Assembly (NCBI RefSeq): GCF_016920785.2
Contig: NW_024609881.1
Span: forward strand, 44,858,710 to 44,922,709
Reading direction: 5' to 3'
DNA from: Ixodes scapularis
Lineage: Eukaryota > Arthropoda > Arachnida > Ixodida > Ixodidae
DNA: 64,000 bases
Shown: positions 43,503 through 53,967 of the stretch, in pieces
Layout: each line of letters begins with the position of its first letter
Position numbering within the stretch: the first letter of the stretch is position 1
Program-made: the position numbers and the translations under genes
Notes under the pieces: model-generated
Told to the model about the DNA's origin: nothing
What the model saw: only the letters and a program-made list of their open reading frames with translations
Databases searched by the model: none

Positions 43503-44622
43503 CAGAGTATAGAGTAATTTCTGCTAACATATCTCCTTATTCTTCAAGAGCCATGTCACTTCTTCATTCCTAATTACTGAGAAACTACTCAATGTTAATA
43601 GGTTTATAAATCTACTTGCTAAGCTTTGATCGTTAAACCTTGAAACAATTTTTGAAGTCCTAGACACAAAGACGGCCCAACCTTGATAACGAATGAAGTC
43701 CATGAACCGAGATGTAAGTGTTACAAAGCTTTAATTACAGTCGTGAGTTTTGTATTCACCATGGGTATGCCACATTTAAGTGCATTCCTAAATGTGGGAA
43801 ATGCTTATGTAGTGCCCTCTGCAGTTTTCCATCACTTAGGGACTGTAGCTTGCTTTCTCGTCAGTTGTGTTTTGCTCTCACGCAGCTTTCCAAATGGACG
43901 ACAAAGTAATGTGGTTGTAGGTTTAGAAAATGTATTTGGAATAAAAATCGCCTCAAACCTTTCTAAATGCTGCAAGTTCAAGCTCCTATCTTTTTAGAGG
44001 CACTCTTAACAGTGAGCACCTTTTGACAAGTTCTTTTTGGTAAATAACACCAAACTTGTGATATCACAAGAAATACAGTAGACTCTCACTAATTCAAACT
44101 CTAGGAAGCTGCGACTTTCGTTTGAATTATCAGAATTTTATCTAAATATGATGCAAGATAAAATTATGATTTGCCTAATGAATGGCTACACACAGAAAGC
44201 AGATATATTTGATGATTTCCTCTACATAGGCCTAGTGATCATAAGCAGGTATGCCAAAATTGAAACATCTGTGAAATGTATGACATAGTTTATTTATACC
44301 TTACAAATGTTATTTGTCGTGGACCGTTAGATAGCACATGACAACTCAAAACAAAATTAAGCTTGTTCATTGGGCCAAGAAGTTGTCTAATACGAACTAT
44401 TAAGCAGGGGACACACAAGCGATGAGAATGGGCACCGCGCAGCAGTTTTCATAGCAACTTTCACAGACGCTGTGATGTGGACCTATGCGATGCCGCAGCG
44501 TCCGCTCAAGTTGCTATGGAAATTTCCGTGTGAAGCCCGTTTTCATAGCTCGTGTGTGCCCGCTTGAGCCCCGTTGAGTGCGCTTCTCACCAAGCACTGG
44601 TGCACTGGGGGAAGAATCGCCC
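43503..44622. other. No gene; possible inverted-repeat element at 44409-44572
   Basis: AGGGGACACACAAGCGATGAGAATGGGC near 44410 is roughly inverted near 44545-44570 (GCCCGTTTTCATAGCTCGTGTGTGCCCG). No clean duplication. A CAGTAGACTCTCACTAATTC string at 44078 resembles a mariner MITE end without a partner. Confidence 0.4.
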
Positions 44623-44947
44623 GCGGAAGCAAGAGCGGTATATAGAGAGAGTTTGGTCTATGGGAGAAGCGGACAGAGCCATGGCGTGCACCAGACGCAG
44701 ACAGAGGGCTTGACATGCTCTCTTGGCCAACCAGAAGCCGAAAATAATTTCCTAGTGGACCACCACTAGGGGATTATTTTTGACTTTTGGTTGGCCAAGA
44801 GGGCATTTCAAGCCCTCTATCTGTCTGGTGGACGTCAAGTGCGTAAGAATTATATATAGTAATTCTTCATTGTTCAAAATATGGCGCACATGTTGTTTCG
44901 ATTATGATCATGGAAAAAGATTTAAGAAACGAATGTGCCACTCAAAC

Positions 44948-46134
44948 CAGGGCTGGATTAAGGTACGTAGCTAAGGGGGCTGCAACCTTGGGCCCTGGGC
45001 TCTCGGGAAGACCTGTGCTGGACCTTAAAACTTGTAAAAAGAAAATTGTGTTTAATTTGCTACAGTTCAGACCAAGAGCAGAAGGAACACTAAGAAGTGC
45101 CTCTGGCGTTTTGGCCTTCTCGTTTCCTTCCTTTTTCTTTTTCCAGCAGGGAGATGGGCATACTATGAAGTTCCCGTCTTTCGACTAGCTGGCATTTGTG
45201 AGGTTGTTATACAAGAGCGTGCCAGGTCAACAAAAGTAAGGTCGCCTCTCATGCCCCTTGTCGGAGGGTGAAGCTGTCGACGCCGACGGTCACCTTGAAG
45301 TCTTCTAATTTAAACTCAATAAAAAAACAACACAGAAGTTTTTTTGTTTTTTTTTTTTCTTCTTGCATTGTTTACGAACAATTGGCTGTTGGAAGTTAAG
45401 CAAGTGTTGTCAAAAACTACTCGAGCAGTACGCATGGTACACATTTTTTTGCAACCTTTTAGCGAAGTTGCAGCCCGTCGACATTACTGCATTTAGAAGG
45501 AACAATATTATGACTAAAAATGATTGAAACATTTTCCCCCTTAAAAAAGACAGCGTGTAGGTACAAGAATTCGAAATTATCTCCTCGATTTTCATGAAAA
45601 ATTTTTTGAGTGAGTGCTACTGGCTTGATTCCCCTCCCAAAAGGAAAGAAAAATATTTTAGCCGTTTCAACTATTGGAATATTTTTTTCTGCCTGTATAA
45701 ATCAAGCAGAAGTTCTAGTCAAACAAGTGAACGGGGTCACAGTCTTCAACAGAAATTCTTTAGTTTCCTTTACGGAGCTGCTGGATATGACCAATACATC
45801 TAAATCTTTTCCTAAAGATTTCATTTTGAGTTTTGTACCTCAAAATTACTCTGTAATGTGCTAGATCGGTTGATTTGTTTCAAAGCAGTTTCTAATCAAA
45901 AATTCCCTCCACTTCATTGTCAATGTGATATTCTATGAATTCCATTGAATCTACAAATCTAGAAAAGGCTCGACAAATATCATACGATGAAAAAATATCT
46001 AGATTTCAAAAGGTTTTAAAACTTGCATGCAGTTATTGTTGTTACCTCCACCACCATGGTCATTATTATTATCACAAGTAGGGGCCTCGTTACAACCTTA
46101 GCCCAGGGCTCCAAAATATCTTAATTCGGCACTG
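44948..46134. mobile_element. Second hAT-type element (CAGGGCTGGATTAAG) nested in copy 3
   Basis: Left end CAGGGCTGGATTAAG and inverted right end CAGTGCCGAATTAAG. Flanks ACTCAAAC (44940-44947) and GCTCAAAC (46135-46142) differ at one base. Subterminal TTGGGCCCTGGGCTC and its partner GCCCAGGGCTCC add to the inverted symmetry. 1187 bp with no complete transposase. Confidence 0.88.
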
Positions 46135-46467
46135 GCTCAAACTCAGTTTTGTTCGAACGGACTCTGACGACTCCAACGGCAGATTCCTGGTCCTTGGCAC
46201 CTGGCATACGGATCACGTCAATCATTCTGCTAGTAGCACAGATTTTTTATATCTTCTATATCTTTGTACGTCTTCCACCATGATTTTGCATAACCGTGAT
46301 TGAAACATCACGTGCACCATATTTTCAGTCACAGAGTTACTCCGACGCACTTACTAATTTTGATTCTTGCAACCACTGCCAGGGTATTATTCTCGGATTC
46401 TGGTTGGTCACATTCGAATTTGAGTAGATGCCCTGGAACACGCCCAGCCCGCTTTCTGCAAATGGTA

Positions 46468-46911
46468 CAGTGGTAATCACACTTGTCTATAACGCGCGAG
46501 CGTGCGGCTTTCTCCGGGGAGCGCTAGACTGGTGGCATTCGCGGAAACGAAGCTAGTCACGTGGCTCAACATAGAACGGCCCGCTCGAGGGGTGTCCTGC
46601 CCACTCTATCAGCAGGCGGCTGACGCGGAAGACTGTTCGCACGCTTTTTACAAACACCATTGATCGAACAATAAACAGACTAAAGCATGAAGACGTATCA
46701 ACAATGTCATCATCAAAAAACCAAAAATATATCATAAAGCACTTTACTTTTATCGCTTATCAAGCTGATAGAGTGGGCAGGACACCCCTCGAGCGAGCCG
46801 TTCCATGTTGCGCCACGTGACTAGCCTATAGTTGCCGCGAATTCCACCAGTCTAGCGCTCCCCGGAGAAAGCCGCACGCTCGCGCGTTATAGACAAGTGT
46901 GATTACCACTG
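46468..46911. mobile_element. TA-flanked element with ~147 bp TIRs
   Basis: 46468-46613 and 46764-46911 are near-perfect inverses (start CAGTGGTAATCACACTTG), flanked by TA (46466-46467, 46912-46913). The arms are G/C-rich (ACGCGCGAGCGTGCGG) and enclose about 150 bp of A/T-richer DNA. It lies in hAT copy 3. TA duplication suggests the Tc1/mariner superfamily. Confidence 0.92.
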
Positions 46912-46983
46912 TACCTCCTCATTTGCCTCCTATAGTTTTCAATGAATGGCCAAACTCTCTCTATATATGGGTCTGGTGGAAGC

Positions 46984-47539
46984 AAGCTCTGCAGGTGTTG
47001 CCTCTCTGCAGTGCACCAATGCTCGGAAAGAAGCACACTCAACGAGGCTGTAAGAAAAAAAAAAATTAGGAATTGCACAAAACGCCGTATGAATTAAACA
47101 CCTTATGAATACATTAGCGAAAAAAACTTAGCGGGACAACCAAAATATTGAAATTTGTTTGAATGAAGAAGCATGAAATATCAATTTCAATTACTGCAAG
47201 CCTACTCTACTCAGCATTGCAAAGTGCATTCGACTAGAAACAAGAATTTATGACAGAATAGAAAGAAAACATCAAATTTTTTATTAGAAAAGCAAAACAA
47301 GTTGTGAACAAACATCTGTGTTGTAGGCTATACACTTAAATAAATAGGGCTGCAGCAGCAAGTTGCATAAGAACAAACATTCTGCATTGGTGGATGTCAA
47401 TGTCTGAATGCTAGTGAAAACCTGGGAAATATTTTAGGGGCGAAGCTCCTTAGGGTCTAGCCTTGTCCGTCTGGCGGCCGAGCTCACATCGATTGCCATT
47501 GCATCTGTCTTCTTAAAAAAAAGAAAAAAAACATGTTTG
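46984..47539. other. A/T-rich DNA, no gene identified
   Basis: No exon seen. Near 47440 the phrase GGGGCGAAGCTCCTTAGGG begins a G/C-richer patch that leads into the tRNA-like sequence. Confidence 0.4.
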
Positions 47540-47621
47540 CGCAGTTGACAGGATTCGAACCTGTGCGGGGAGACTTCAGTGAATTTCTAGTTCATCGTCT
47601 TAACCACTCGGCCACGACTGC
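47540..47621 (-). tRNA. tRNA-Ser(AGA)-like, probably decayed
   Basis: The minus strand reads a tRNA-Ser layout: acceptor GCAGTCG, box A TGGCCGAGTGG, anticodon loop CTAGAAA (anticodon AGA, serine), box B GGTTCGAATCC and acceptor return CAACTGC. Defects against the usual serine tRNA are a C-A mismatch in the acceptor stem, a broken first anticodon-stem pair and a mispaired variable arm (TGAAG facing CCCC). It is an 82-base sequence with both pol III promoter boxes. It could be an old tRNA copy, or the source type of the tRNA-Ser-like SINEs, rather than a working gene. Confidence 0.7.
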
Positions 47622-47684
47622 GGGACGAGTAGGGGGCTCTGAGATGTGGTAGTAACTTAAGAGCTGGGGATGTCATGGATGAAA

Positions 47685-47825
47685 CGTTGCATGTAGCCGC
47701 TCAACGTCTATACAGGAGAGGGCGCTGCGGTCAAATGCGTATACAATTGCGTTAAACTTTGCATGCATTGGATCAACGTTTATAGATGAGAGGGCGCTGC
47801 GGTCAAATGCGTATATAACCACGTA
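47685..47825. repeat. Tandem duplication, unit ~73-75 bp
   Basis: GAGAGGGCGCTGCGGTCAAATGCGTATA occurs at about 47714 and 47789, each preceded by TGCATG...ATCAACG-like text. Two units only. The minus-strand frame translates it as a repeated VYAFDRSALS peptide, which reflects the duplication rather than a protein. Confidence 0.85.
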
Positions 47826-47829
47826 CCAT

Positions 47830-49057
47830 ACCACACATTCTGTTTCTGATATGGACTGTTGACTCGGGCGGTGGAGATGCGTTCCCACGGCTTCTAACGG
47901 ATCCAAGCTGATCCGCCAGAAGAACCACTGGCTCTGCGTTTCACCGACCGTAAAGCAGTAATAATGAAGTTGAAACGCAACCCGGAACTCGGCACTACCT
48001 ATGAACAAAATCAGTATCATCAGCACCACCAGAGCTTTGCCCCAATCAACATCATTCACCACATGGAGATGCGGTCATTTTATTTTGTCAATGTTCAGCT
48101 TCTTAGCTTTCAGATTCTTGTTTGGTCGTCTTCATTTGTAGCTCAAGAAGGGACATAGCACTTGGTCCTTAGCTGTTTGATGATTATGTTTCTCACGAAT
48201 TTTCAGGACACCACAAAAAATTAGCACTTGTGCCAGAGAAACAAGTACAGTTCCCAAGTCAGCAGCAAGTACTTCACAGGTGCCCATGCAAATTACCTCT
48301 ATTAGTGTGAAACATTCTTTAACTAGGTGTTCAGCATTTCTTGAAGCCTGGATAAAAGCGTGGCCGTGGGGGTCAACACTGGTTAGTTGACGGATGAGGG
48401 AGGAGGAGTGAGGTGCTCGACACTGATTCGTTAACGGGGAGGTTGTGACCAGGGGTGGAGTAAAGCAGGAAATACATGAGCAATGAAGAACAGGTGCCGC
48501 CAGGCAGCGCCACCAGTATCCATGGCAACCAGTGCTGGCGTCCCTACGTCACTTCTGTGCGGCACCGTGGCACTCGGATCTGGTCGATACAGATCAAAGC
48601 CGCGCAATGCGACTGTGGCACGCCCGTGGCGTGGCAAGCAATGAATGTTGCGCGGCACCCACTTCGATTGCTTATTACATGTTCCATGCATGAGGAGAGG
48701 TAACTGAGGTGGGAGAGCAGGAGTGGGTTAGAAGGTTCTGGAAGATGACCAAGTTTATCATTTAAAATGTATGCATGTCACTTGTTAAATTATCCCATGA
48801 AGAGCTCCGGGAATGTAAGCGTCTCGCTGAACAGGCTAGGCGTGCCGCTAAACGAACTTCACTAAACGTTTAAGATGCTAGAACATTTCATGTATGCTAC
48901 ACAATTGCCTAGCACTTTGCCATATTTTTGAAGACTGAAATATACCTGGACGTCGAGGACATAGAAGCTGGAGATTGAGGACAGATTTGCTAGAGGAAAA
49001 CCACAGCTCGGCAAATCAGCTCGCAATCTCAGTGATGGAAGGGCTGTGCCGTTCACA
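47830..49057. other. No gene identified
   Basis: Frames at 48431-48703 on both strands overlap in a G/C-rich patch without recognisable domains. No repeat boundary resolved. Confidence 0.35.
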
Positions 49058-49825
49058 CCAAATTGCGCCATGAACGAAAGCTTGCTACATCTTGCACCAA
49101 AAAGCCATTATCATTGAGAATTGCGCTACATTTGTGCCAAGATGGGCTTAAGGAAAGCAAAAACTAAGCATAATATGTTATTGGTCGACCCTAATATTCA
49201 GAGAAGTAGGAGGAAAGAAAAATGGTACAAAAGTAATAATTTACAGCATTTCTACCCATTGTATATTTAGTTTAATTTAGGTCAAAGCAGAAATGAAGTA
49301 TTGAACATATACAACCACAAACACACGCACTTAAAGCGCAAGTCACAGGACATACACTGCACTTGATTTAGTCGATGAAAGAACACGTACAGGAAGATGG
49401 GCTAAGGCCATGATATGTTGATGCCACGCTTTGAGGATGTTTGGTTGGTCCCATTGGCACGTAGCATTGGCTGCACTTTGAATTAAGATGAAACGAAGCA
49501 TACAAATTGCTTGTCCACTGCACTGGAGGTTGATCACCCACGTCTAAATTTCCATGTGATGTCGGCAATGTCAGGAGCTAAAAGTCCCGATAAAACATTG
49601 CATAATAGTAGGATGGCGACTACTGTGATTAGACAGAACTATGGTGTTGTACTCCTGATGCGATCACTTGATTGTTATGTCTGCTACATCCCTCAGTACC
49701 GCCTCTCGCAAGCGCGTCGAGCTTCACTGCTTTGCACCGGAGTGCTAGGAGCAGTGGCTGGCATGGGGGTGCTCCTGGGTTTGCCCGATAGGCTCGGAAA
49801 TTATGCCCAGTAATATTACAGATCA
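49058..49825 (+). repeat. Dispersed ~800 bp repeat, copy 2
   Basis: Collinear with 25918-26755 (see that entry for shared blocks). The embedded small element corresponds to 49262-49503, ending GATGAAACGAAGCATA. Divergence by eye is around 25 percent, so this is an old duplication or an old mobile family. Confidence 0.7.
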
Positions 49826-50216
49826 CCTTCTTTGGTCTTGATGTTCAGCCACATGGAGGCTAAACAAGAAACTCCTTGTTTATCCACCCGTAGGGAAAAC
49901 AAACCACACCATTTCTCTGCTCAACAACCACACTGGGCAACAGCAGCACTAACAATGAGTGATTTTTAAAAGCAAACTCTTGTACACTACACATAGCGTA
50001 GAACAGCACCTTTAAAAATGCCGTCGGAGTTAATTTAATGCCTTGGGAGTTTCGCGTGACCCTAGGGAGGGGTTTATAGTCACGTGGTATGTACACAGTG
50101 CTGTATTAGCTCCGATAAGTTGTGGCGTCGGCTGCAGTCCATTGTGAGGTGAAACGAAATATATATTCCAAAAAATAGGGCAATCGGTGACCTTTAGTCA
50201 AACAGTCTATACTCTT
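49826..50216. other. Mostly empty; trace of the GAAACAAAGTATA MITE end
   Basis: GGCTGCAGTCCATTGTGAGGTGAAACGAAATATAT at 50130-50164 resembles the right end of the MITE at 26126-26362. The left partner is missing. Confidence 0.4.
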
Positions 50217-50403
50217 TTCACCACTAAGCTGGCAGTGCGGTGGAAGCTAGTGCTCGTTGGATCAGTCGTGTGTTCATCTGTCGCCGCGGGATCTCGGTCC
50301 GCCAACACCCACGCGCAGAGAGCGGGGCCATGTGATGTAGAAGATGCAGCTGACTGTGCCTGCGAGCGTGTATCTCCCACCTCACTGTCAGTTTAAGGGT
50401 GAA
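50217..50403. mobile_element. MITE with TTCACCCCTAAGCTGA ends, copy 3
   Basis: Left TTCACCACTAAGCTGGCAGTG is inverted at the right as CACTGTCAGTTTAAGGGTGAA. Interior GGAAGCTAGTGCTCGTTGGATCAG and CACGCGCAGAGAGCGGGG match copies 1 and 2. No convincing target duplication. Confidence 0.75.
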
Positions 50404-51011
50404 TGGACTAGTCCTGTTGTACGTGTGCCTTCTTTGTTGTCCTTGTCAAGTTTGCGCTATTTTAATCATGTCTTGACATACTTCGTTCGTGTGAAGATCA
50501 GTCGTGGGTCTTTCCTATAAACCACGAATGGGGCGTAGCCGAGTTTGGGCCCTTTGGTGTGTCGTCTGCTTCTGTTTCTTAGTCTCGAGTTTCCATATTG
50601 TTGAAAGTTCACCATTCCTACTTCTAGCTTGCCTGTTACTTTTGTTTCCATGAGATAAAACGGGCTCATCGACGCTGGTTGTCTGACAAAATGATCTTCC
50701 TGGTTGAGCGAGGGGAACGGCGACTGTACCACTAACGCTGTTCAATAAATTCCTGAGCTACGGTTGAAAACTTTCGCGTGTTTGTCATTATTCTGTGTTG
50801 TCTCGTGACGAGTAGACATGAAGATGACTCGCCAGCGTAAACTCGTTCAGGTTATAATTTCACAAATAATTAAAAGGCGTGTGCAACTTAAGACGAAATA
50901 TGTAAGCAATCAATGTCGGTAAACAATACAACTGACTGATGTCATCCTTGTGTACTCGTAAACTGTCTGACAGGAATCTAACATATGGCAGAACCCAGGA
51001 ACGAGCACTTA
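50404..51011. other. Unassigned; overlapping minus-strand frames
   Basis: A minus frame of about 90 codons (50735-50466, ...YLMETKVTGKLEVGMVNFQQYGN...) could be a retroelement or exon shred; an alternative frame overlaps it. CAATAAATTCC at 50741 on the plus strand resembles a polyadenylation signal. Not resolvable. Confidence 0.3.
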
Positions 51012-51180
51012 CCTGCGACTTACCAACTGTCATCCGATGGTTTAAATGATAGTTTTCCAAGTCAGTCAAGTGTGGAAACTGCGATTCAAGCAGCTACTTC
51101 TCGCCGAACGATTGATCAACGCGGAGGTAGCGGAGGCCCGAAGACAATGTAGGCCGCCATTTTGTTGATGGGATTGATGC
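51012..51180 (-). promoter_or_regulatory. Candidate promoter and first exon with strong splice donor
   Basis: On the minus strand, AAAATGGCGGCC near 51155 matches a YY1-type initiator motif often found at housekeeping start sites. It is followed at about 51020 by two close consensus donors, TTG|GTAAGTCG and CAG|GTAAGTGC. An ATG in the YY1 motif gives only a 14-codon frame; a later frame (LLESQFPHLTDLENYHLNHRMTVGKSQ) is open across the donor. No downstream exon is identified, so this is a hypothesis. Confidence 0.25.
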
Positions 51181-51917
51181 CGTTGGGACTTGTTTTGACC
51201 GATTTTGAATTGTGAACGCCAGAGTTATTTAAATAAATCATAAATGACATTTATAGCTTTAAATATATTATAATTTATCTAATACTGGATACAAATAATT
51301 CTTAGGTTAAAACTAGCAACGTCATTAACCAATCGTGCGTCTATCATCATCACCAAGGAAAAATGGCTGCCTCCAGACGAGCGATGGAACTAAAGTGAAC
51401 TACACTTTAATGGAACGTACCCTTGCAGGCGTTTGCATGTTGAGTATATTTATGAAATTTGAATGCATAACGTTTATGTAAGCCTAGGTAAAGAGCTAAA
51501 CAAAAAAAAAGATCAATTTCGTCGCTTTATCTTATTCACAAGCTGCGAGGCTTTGTGACTGTTATTTTATTTTTACATATACCAGCTTGTTTGCGCCATT
51601 ACATTTAGTGAATTCGTCCTTGTCGTAAACCAATTTTGCCCGTATTGTCCTTCGTGGAATGGGTCATCGGCCCTTCTGAGGCACCGCTGCTTTCGATAGT
51701 TCTTAGTGCGAACGTGTTTCCACCACACTAGCATAGTAACTTTTTGAGGGATAAGTTCCAGTGGTGGAACTGCTGCGCCATTTGCGCTAAAACGAAAACC
51801 CTGCTAATATACTGCAAAGGTGGTATTTGCGCACAATTTGCGCCAAAAGGGAGCTGTTCTCAAAAAAGAAAACGAAGTGTCTGGCTCGTGGAATTCTTGG
51901 CGATGTTACTGAAAAAA
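51181..51917. repeat. Mostly empty; trace of a hAT-like end at 51755-51860
   Basis: CAGTGGTGGAACTGCTGCGCC at about 51759 matches the inverted end of the element at 60487-61618 (CAGGGGTGGAACTGCTGCGCC), followed here by TTTGCGCTAAAACG and TTTGCGCCAAAAGG. No opposite end was found, so it is a truncated copy. Confidence 0.5.
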
Positions 51918-52670
51918 GTAATGCTATATGCACTCCAGAGTGCAGCTCGGCCGGAAATTGCTATATGCACTACGTTTGTCTCGTAGAAAATGAATGATCA
52001 CAACGAGTTTTCCAACCGGTGGCATTTTTTTTTTTTTTTCTTGAACGTTGTTTTGACGAGGCATTTGGCGATATTTATAGACGCTTTCAGGCAGCTGTGC
52101 ATGGGCGCCGCCATAACCGACCTTCAGTTTTTGTTTCCTCTTTTTCCGTTCGATCCACATCATCATTACCACAGCAGGACAGGTAATTGCCATTTCAGAT
52201 TCTACCGTGTCCTTCTCCCCAGCATAGGCCCTTGTGGAGACTCGTCAACGCCCGCTTCAGTCGCTCGACATCTCGGTAAGACAAGAGAAGGTCGGCTATG
52301 GCGGCTGAATTTGGCGCGCGCTGAAAGCGTCTATATTTCTTTTTTGCAATGAACACTAAAAAAAAAACAAAAAAAAAACACCGAATGTTGTTGACGAAAC
52401 TTCGCAGACTTCGCAGATCGGGGACAGCGGGGCTTGGGTTGCCGGCTGGACGCCGCGACGCGGCGTGTACTGGTTAACTTTTCTAATTAGCAGCCGCATA
52501 CTGTCGCCGCGAAGCGGCGTGAACGCAGGCTGGGGGCTGGGTTAACGAGCTCCCCAGTGATACACGCGCAGTTCGAAAAAGGGTGGCCCGAGCGGCATGA
52601 GCTCTCAGCGTAGTGCATATAGCAATTTCCGTCCAAAGTGCACTACGTAGTGCATATAGCATCGCTCTAC
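51918..52670. mobile_element. ~750 bp element with ATGCTATATGCACT TIRs
   Basis: Left ATGCTATATGCACTCCAGAG and the inverse of GTAGTGCATATAGCAT near 52660 pair. Each TIR holds a second inner copy (GGAAATTGCTATATGCACTAC at the left and its inverse at the right), so the TIR is a double motif of about 55 bp. A GACGCCGCGACGCGGCGT palindrome sits near 52450. No transposase motif. Target duplication unclear. Confidence 0.7.
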
Positions 52671-52795
52671 TGAAAATTAAGAAAGTACAGTTGTTTCTTT
52701 GGATGCCTAAGTACCATGTTTGCATTAATGCAAAGGTGCAAGCGAGCTGGAAAAGAATAACGATAAGAATGCCTGGAGAAGGGAGTCTAACTGAT

Positions 52796-53275
52796 AAAAC
52801 CCATTTGCTCTACTGGCATCTAACCCCTGGTTAGCTCAGTTGGTAGAGCAAATTGGACGTTTTAGTGATTTTTACAGCGTAAGGTTGGTCTGCCAGTAGG
52901 GGCGACACTGGTTTAAACTGTAGATGAGCAATTTTGCCAGTGCAGTACGACTGCTAACGTGGGGTCTTTAACGTGCTCACGCAGTAGTGATACACGACCG
53001 CACGCCGGTACGATGCTCATCCAGATTGGAACGGGCAGGGGTGGGGCTCAAACCCAGGATCCCTGGGTTCTGCAGCGCGAGCTTTCGCTCCACGCGCATC
53101 GAGCTGGGTGTGCGCTTCAGCCCACTCGGCCACCGATGGTAGAACACTCCACTGGAAATGGAAAGGCCCCTGGTTCGGTACCAAGACCAGGCGGATATTT
53201 TCAGCCGTGCACCAGCCACCTGGCTGCGTTTGGAGATTTGTCCTTTGTCCCCTTTTTCCAGGGATCATTATCGTT
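52796..53275 (+). repeat. tRNA-derived SINE (same family as 3229) split by another SINE
   Basis: Head AAAACCCATTTGCTCTACTG and CTGGTTAGCTCAGTTGGTAGAGCA (box A region) lie before the insertion. TGGTAGAACA, CCCTGGTTCGGTACCAAGACC (box B region), GTTTGGAGATTTGTCC and a TCATTATC tail lie after it. With the insertion removed it is about 195 bp, like the copy at 3229. Confidence 0.85.
52851..53136 (-). repeat. tRNA-Ser/Leu-like SINE inserted in the SINE
   Basis: The minus strand begins TCGGTGGCCGAGTGGGCTGAAG (box A of a class II tRNA), then a GGAGCGAAAGCTCGCGCTGC arm and box B GGGTTTGAGCCCC, with a tRNA-unrelated tail (CTGCACTGGCAAAATTGCTC). Flanking duplication TGGTAGAGCA (52841-52850) and TGGTAGAACA (53137-53146), one mismatch in 10. 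A different head from the host SINE shows that two SINE families are present. Confidence 0.9.
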
Positions 53276-53654
53276 ACTCTGGTACAGTGAGCTAGAACGC
53301 ACAAACTGCAATAAGGCAGTACAGACAGCACCATACAAATGCTATCAAGTGCTCGGCAGAGTGCGGAGAGGTATCGCGTGTAGGGGGTGCTTCTACGAAG
53401 TTGAACATGCTCACTTCTGCCAACGCTTTCGCTTGCCACCCCCTTGGCTCTGCAATCTGCACTGCCCGATCGCTGTTCACACAATTTAACTCATATCTCG
53501 GACCACTGTACTAACCGTTATCCCTGAAAGCCCTTTAATGGTACCATACACTCATGATTTACAGTAGATATTATAATAGAAAGTCCCTACAACACTAAAC
53601 AACACTACTAATGCTCAAGCTATTAAGAATTTATCCAATTTTTATATAACATCC
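53276..53654. other. No gene identified
   Basis: TACAGTG at about 53284 and CACTGTA at about 53502 could be ends of a badly decayed TA-flanked element, but only five terminal bases match. Confidence 0.35.
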
Positions 53655-53825
53655 TATACTTCGCTTCAGCTTAACTCCAGACGCAGCCAATGCTACAAGT
53701 GTGAGCATGTGGTCCTGCACAGTGCTTGCAATGCACAAGCACGCGTGCTTGGCAGAAACACTGAAAGCCCAGAGCGCACGCTTGTAGCATTGGCTGTATC
53801 TGGACTTAAGCTGAAACAAAGTATA
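53655..53825. mobile_element. 171 bp MITE with ~45 bp TIRs (TATACTTCGCTTCAGCTTAA)
   Basis: Left TATACTTCGCTTCAGCTTAA...GCAGCCAATGCTACAAG is inverted at the right (CTTGTAGCATTGGCTG...TTAAGCTGAAACAAAGTATA). An inner CACGCGTG palindrome lies in the loop. This is the most complete member of the family also seen at 26126 and 49262. Confidence 0.85.
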
Positions 53826-53884
53826 ATGGGATGATTATTGATGTTCAAAATGTATAGGCATGATTGTCTTGCATGTCACAGTAA

Positions 53885-53967
53885 ATTTCAATGCTTTTCT
53901 CCTTAACTCGGCTAATCTTCTTTAGATTTCAATGCTTTTCTCCCCTACTCGGCTAGTCTTCTTTTAT
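53885..53967. repeat. Tandem duplication, unit 41 bp, two copies
   Basis: ATTTCAATGCTTTTCTCC...ACTCGGCTARTCTTCTTT occurs at 53885 and again at 53926 with a few differences. Confidence 0.9.

Larger units (their letters stand above)
44631..46975. mobile_element. hAT MITE, CAGAGCCGT family, copy 3, with two nested insertions
   Basis: Left end AAGAGCGGTATATAGAGAG and inverted right end CAGACCCATATATAGAGAG are decayed but clear. Flanks GCGGAAGC (44623-44630) and GTGGAAGC (46976-46983) differ at one base. Inside, GCCAACCAGAAGCCG and GATTGAAACATCACGTGCAC match copies 1 and 2. A second hAT element (44948-46134) and a TA element (46468-46911) were inserted later. Near 44710-44812 a local inverted duplication of the TTGGCCAACCAGAAGC segment is also present. 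Confidence 0.88.

Noticed and set aside
44409..44572. Possible hAT MITE with AGGGGACACACAAGC ends
   Set aside because: Inverted similarity is real, but flanking 8-mers do not match and termini cannot be fixed; kept only as a remark.
47673..48062. 129-codon minus frame with repeated VYAFDRSALS peptide
   Set aside because: The repeat is a 75 bp DNA tandem duplication; no domain or exon signals.
53284..53508. Possible TA-flanked MITE with CAGTG ends
   Set aside because: Only five terminal bases match; no wider inverted similarity.
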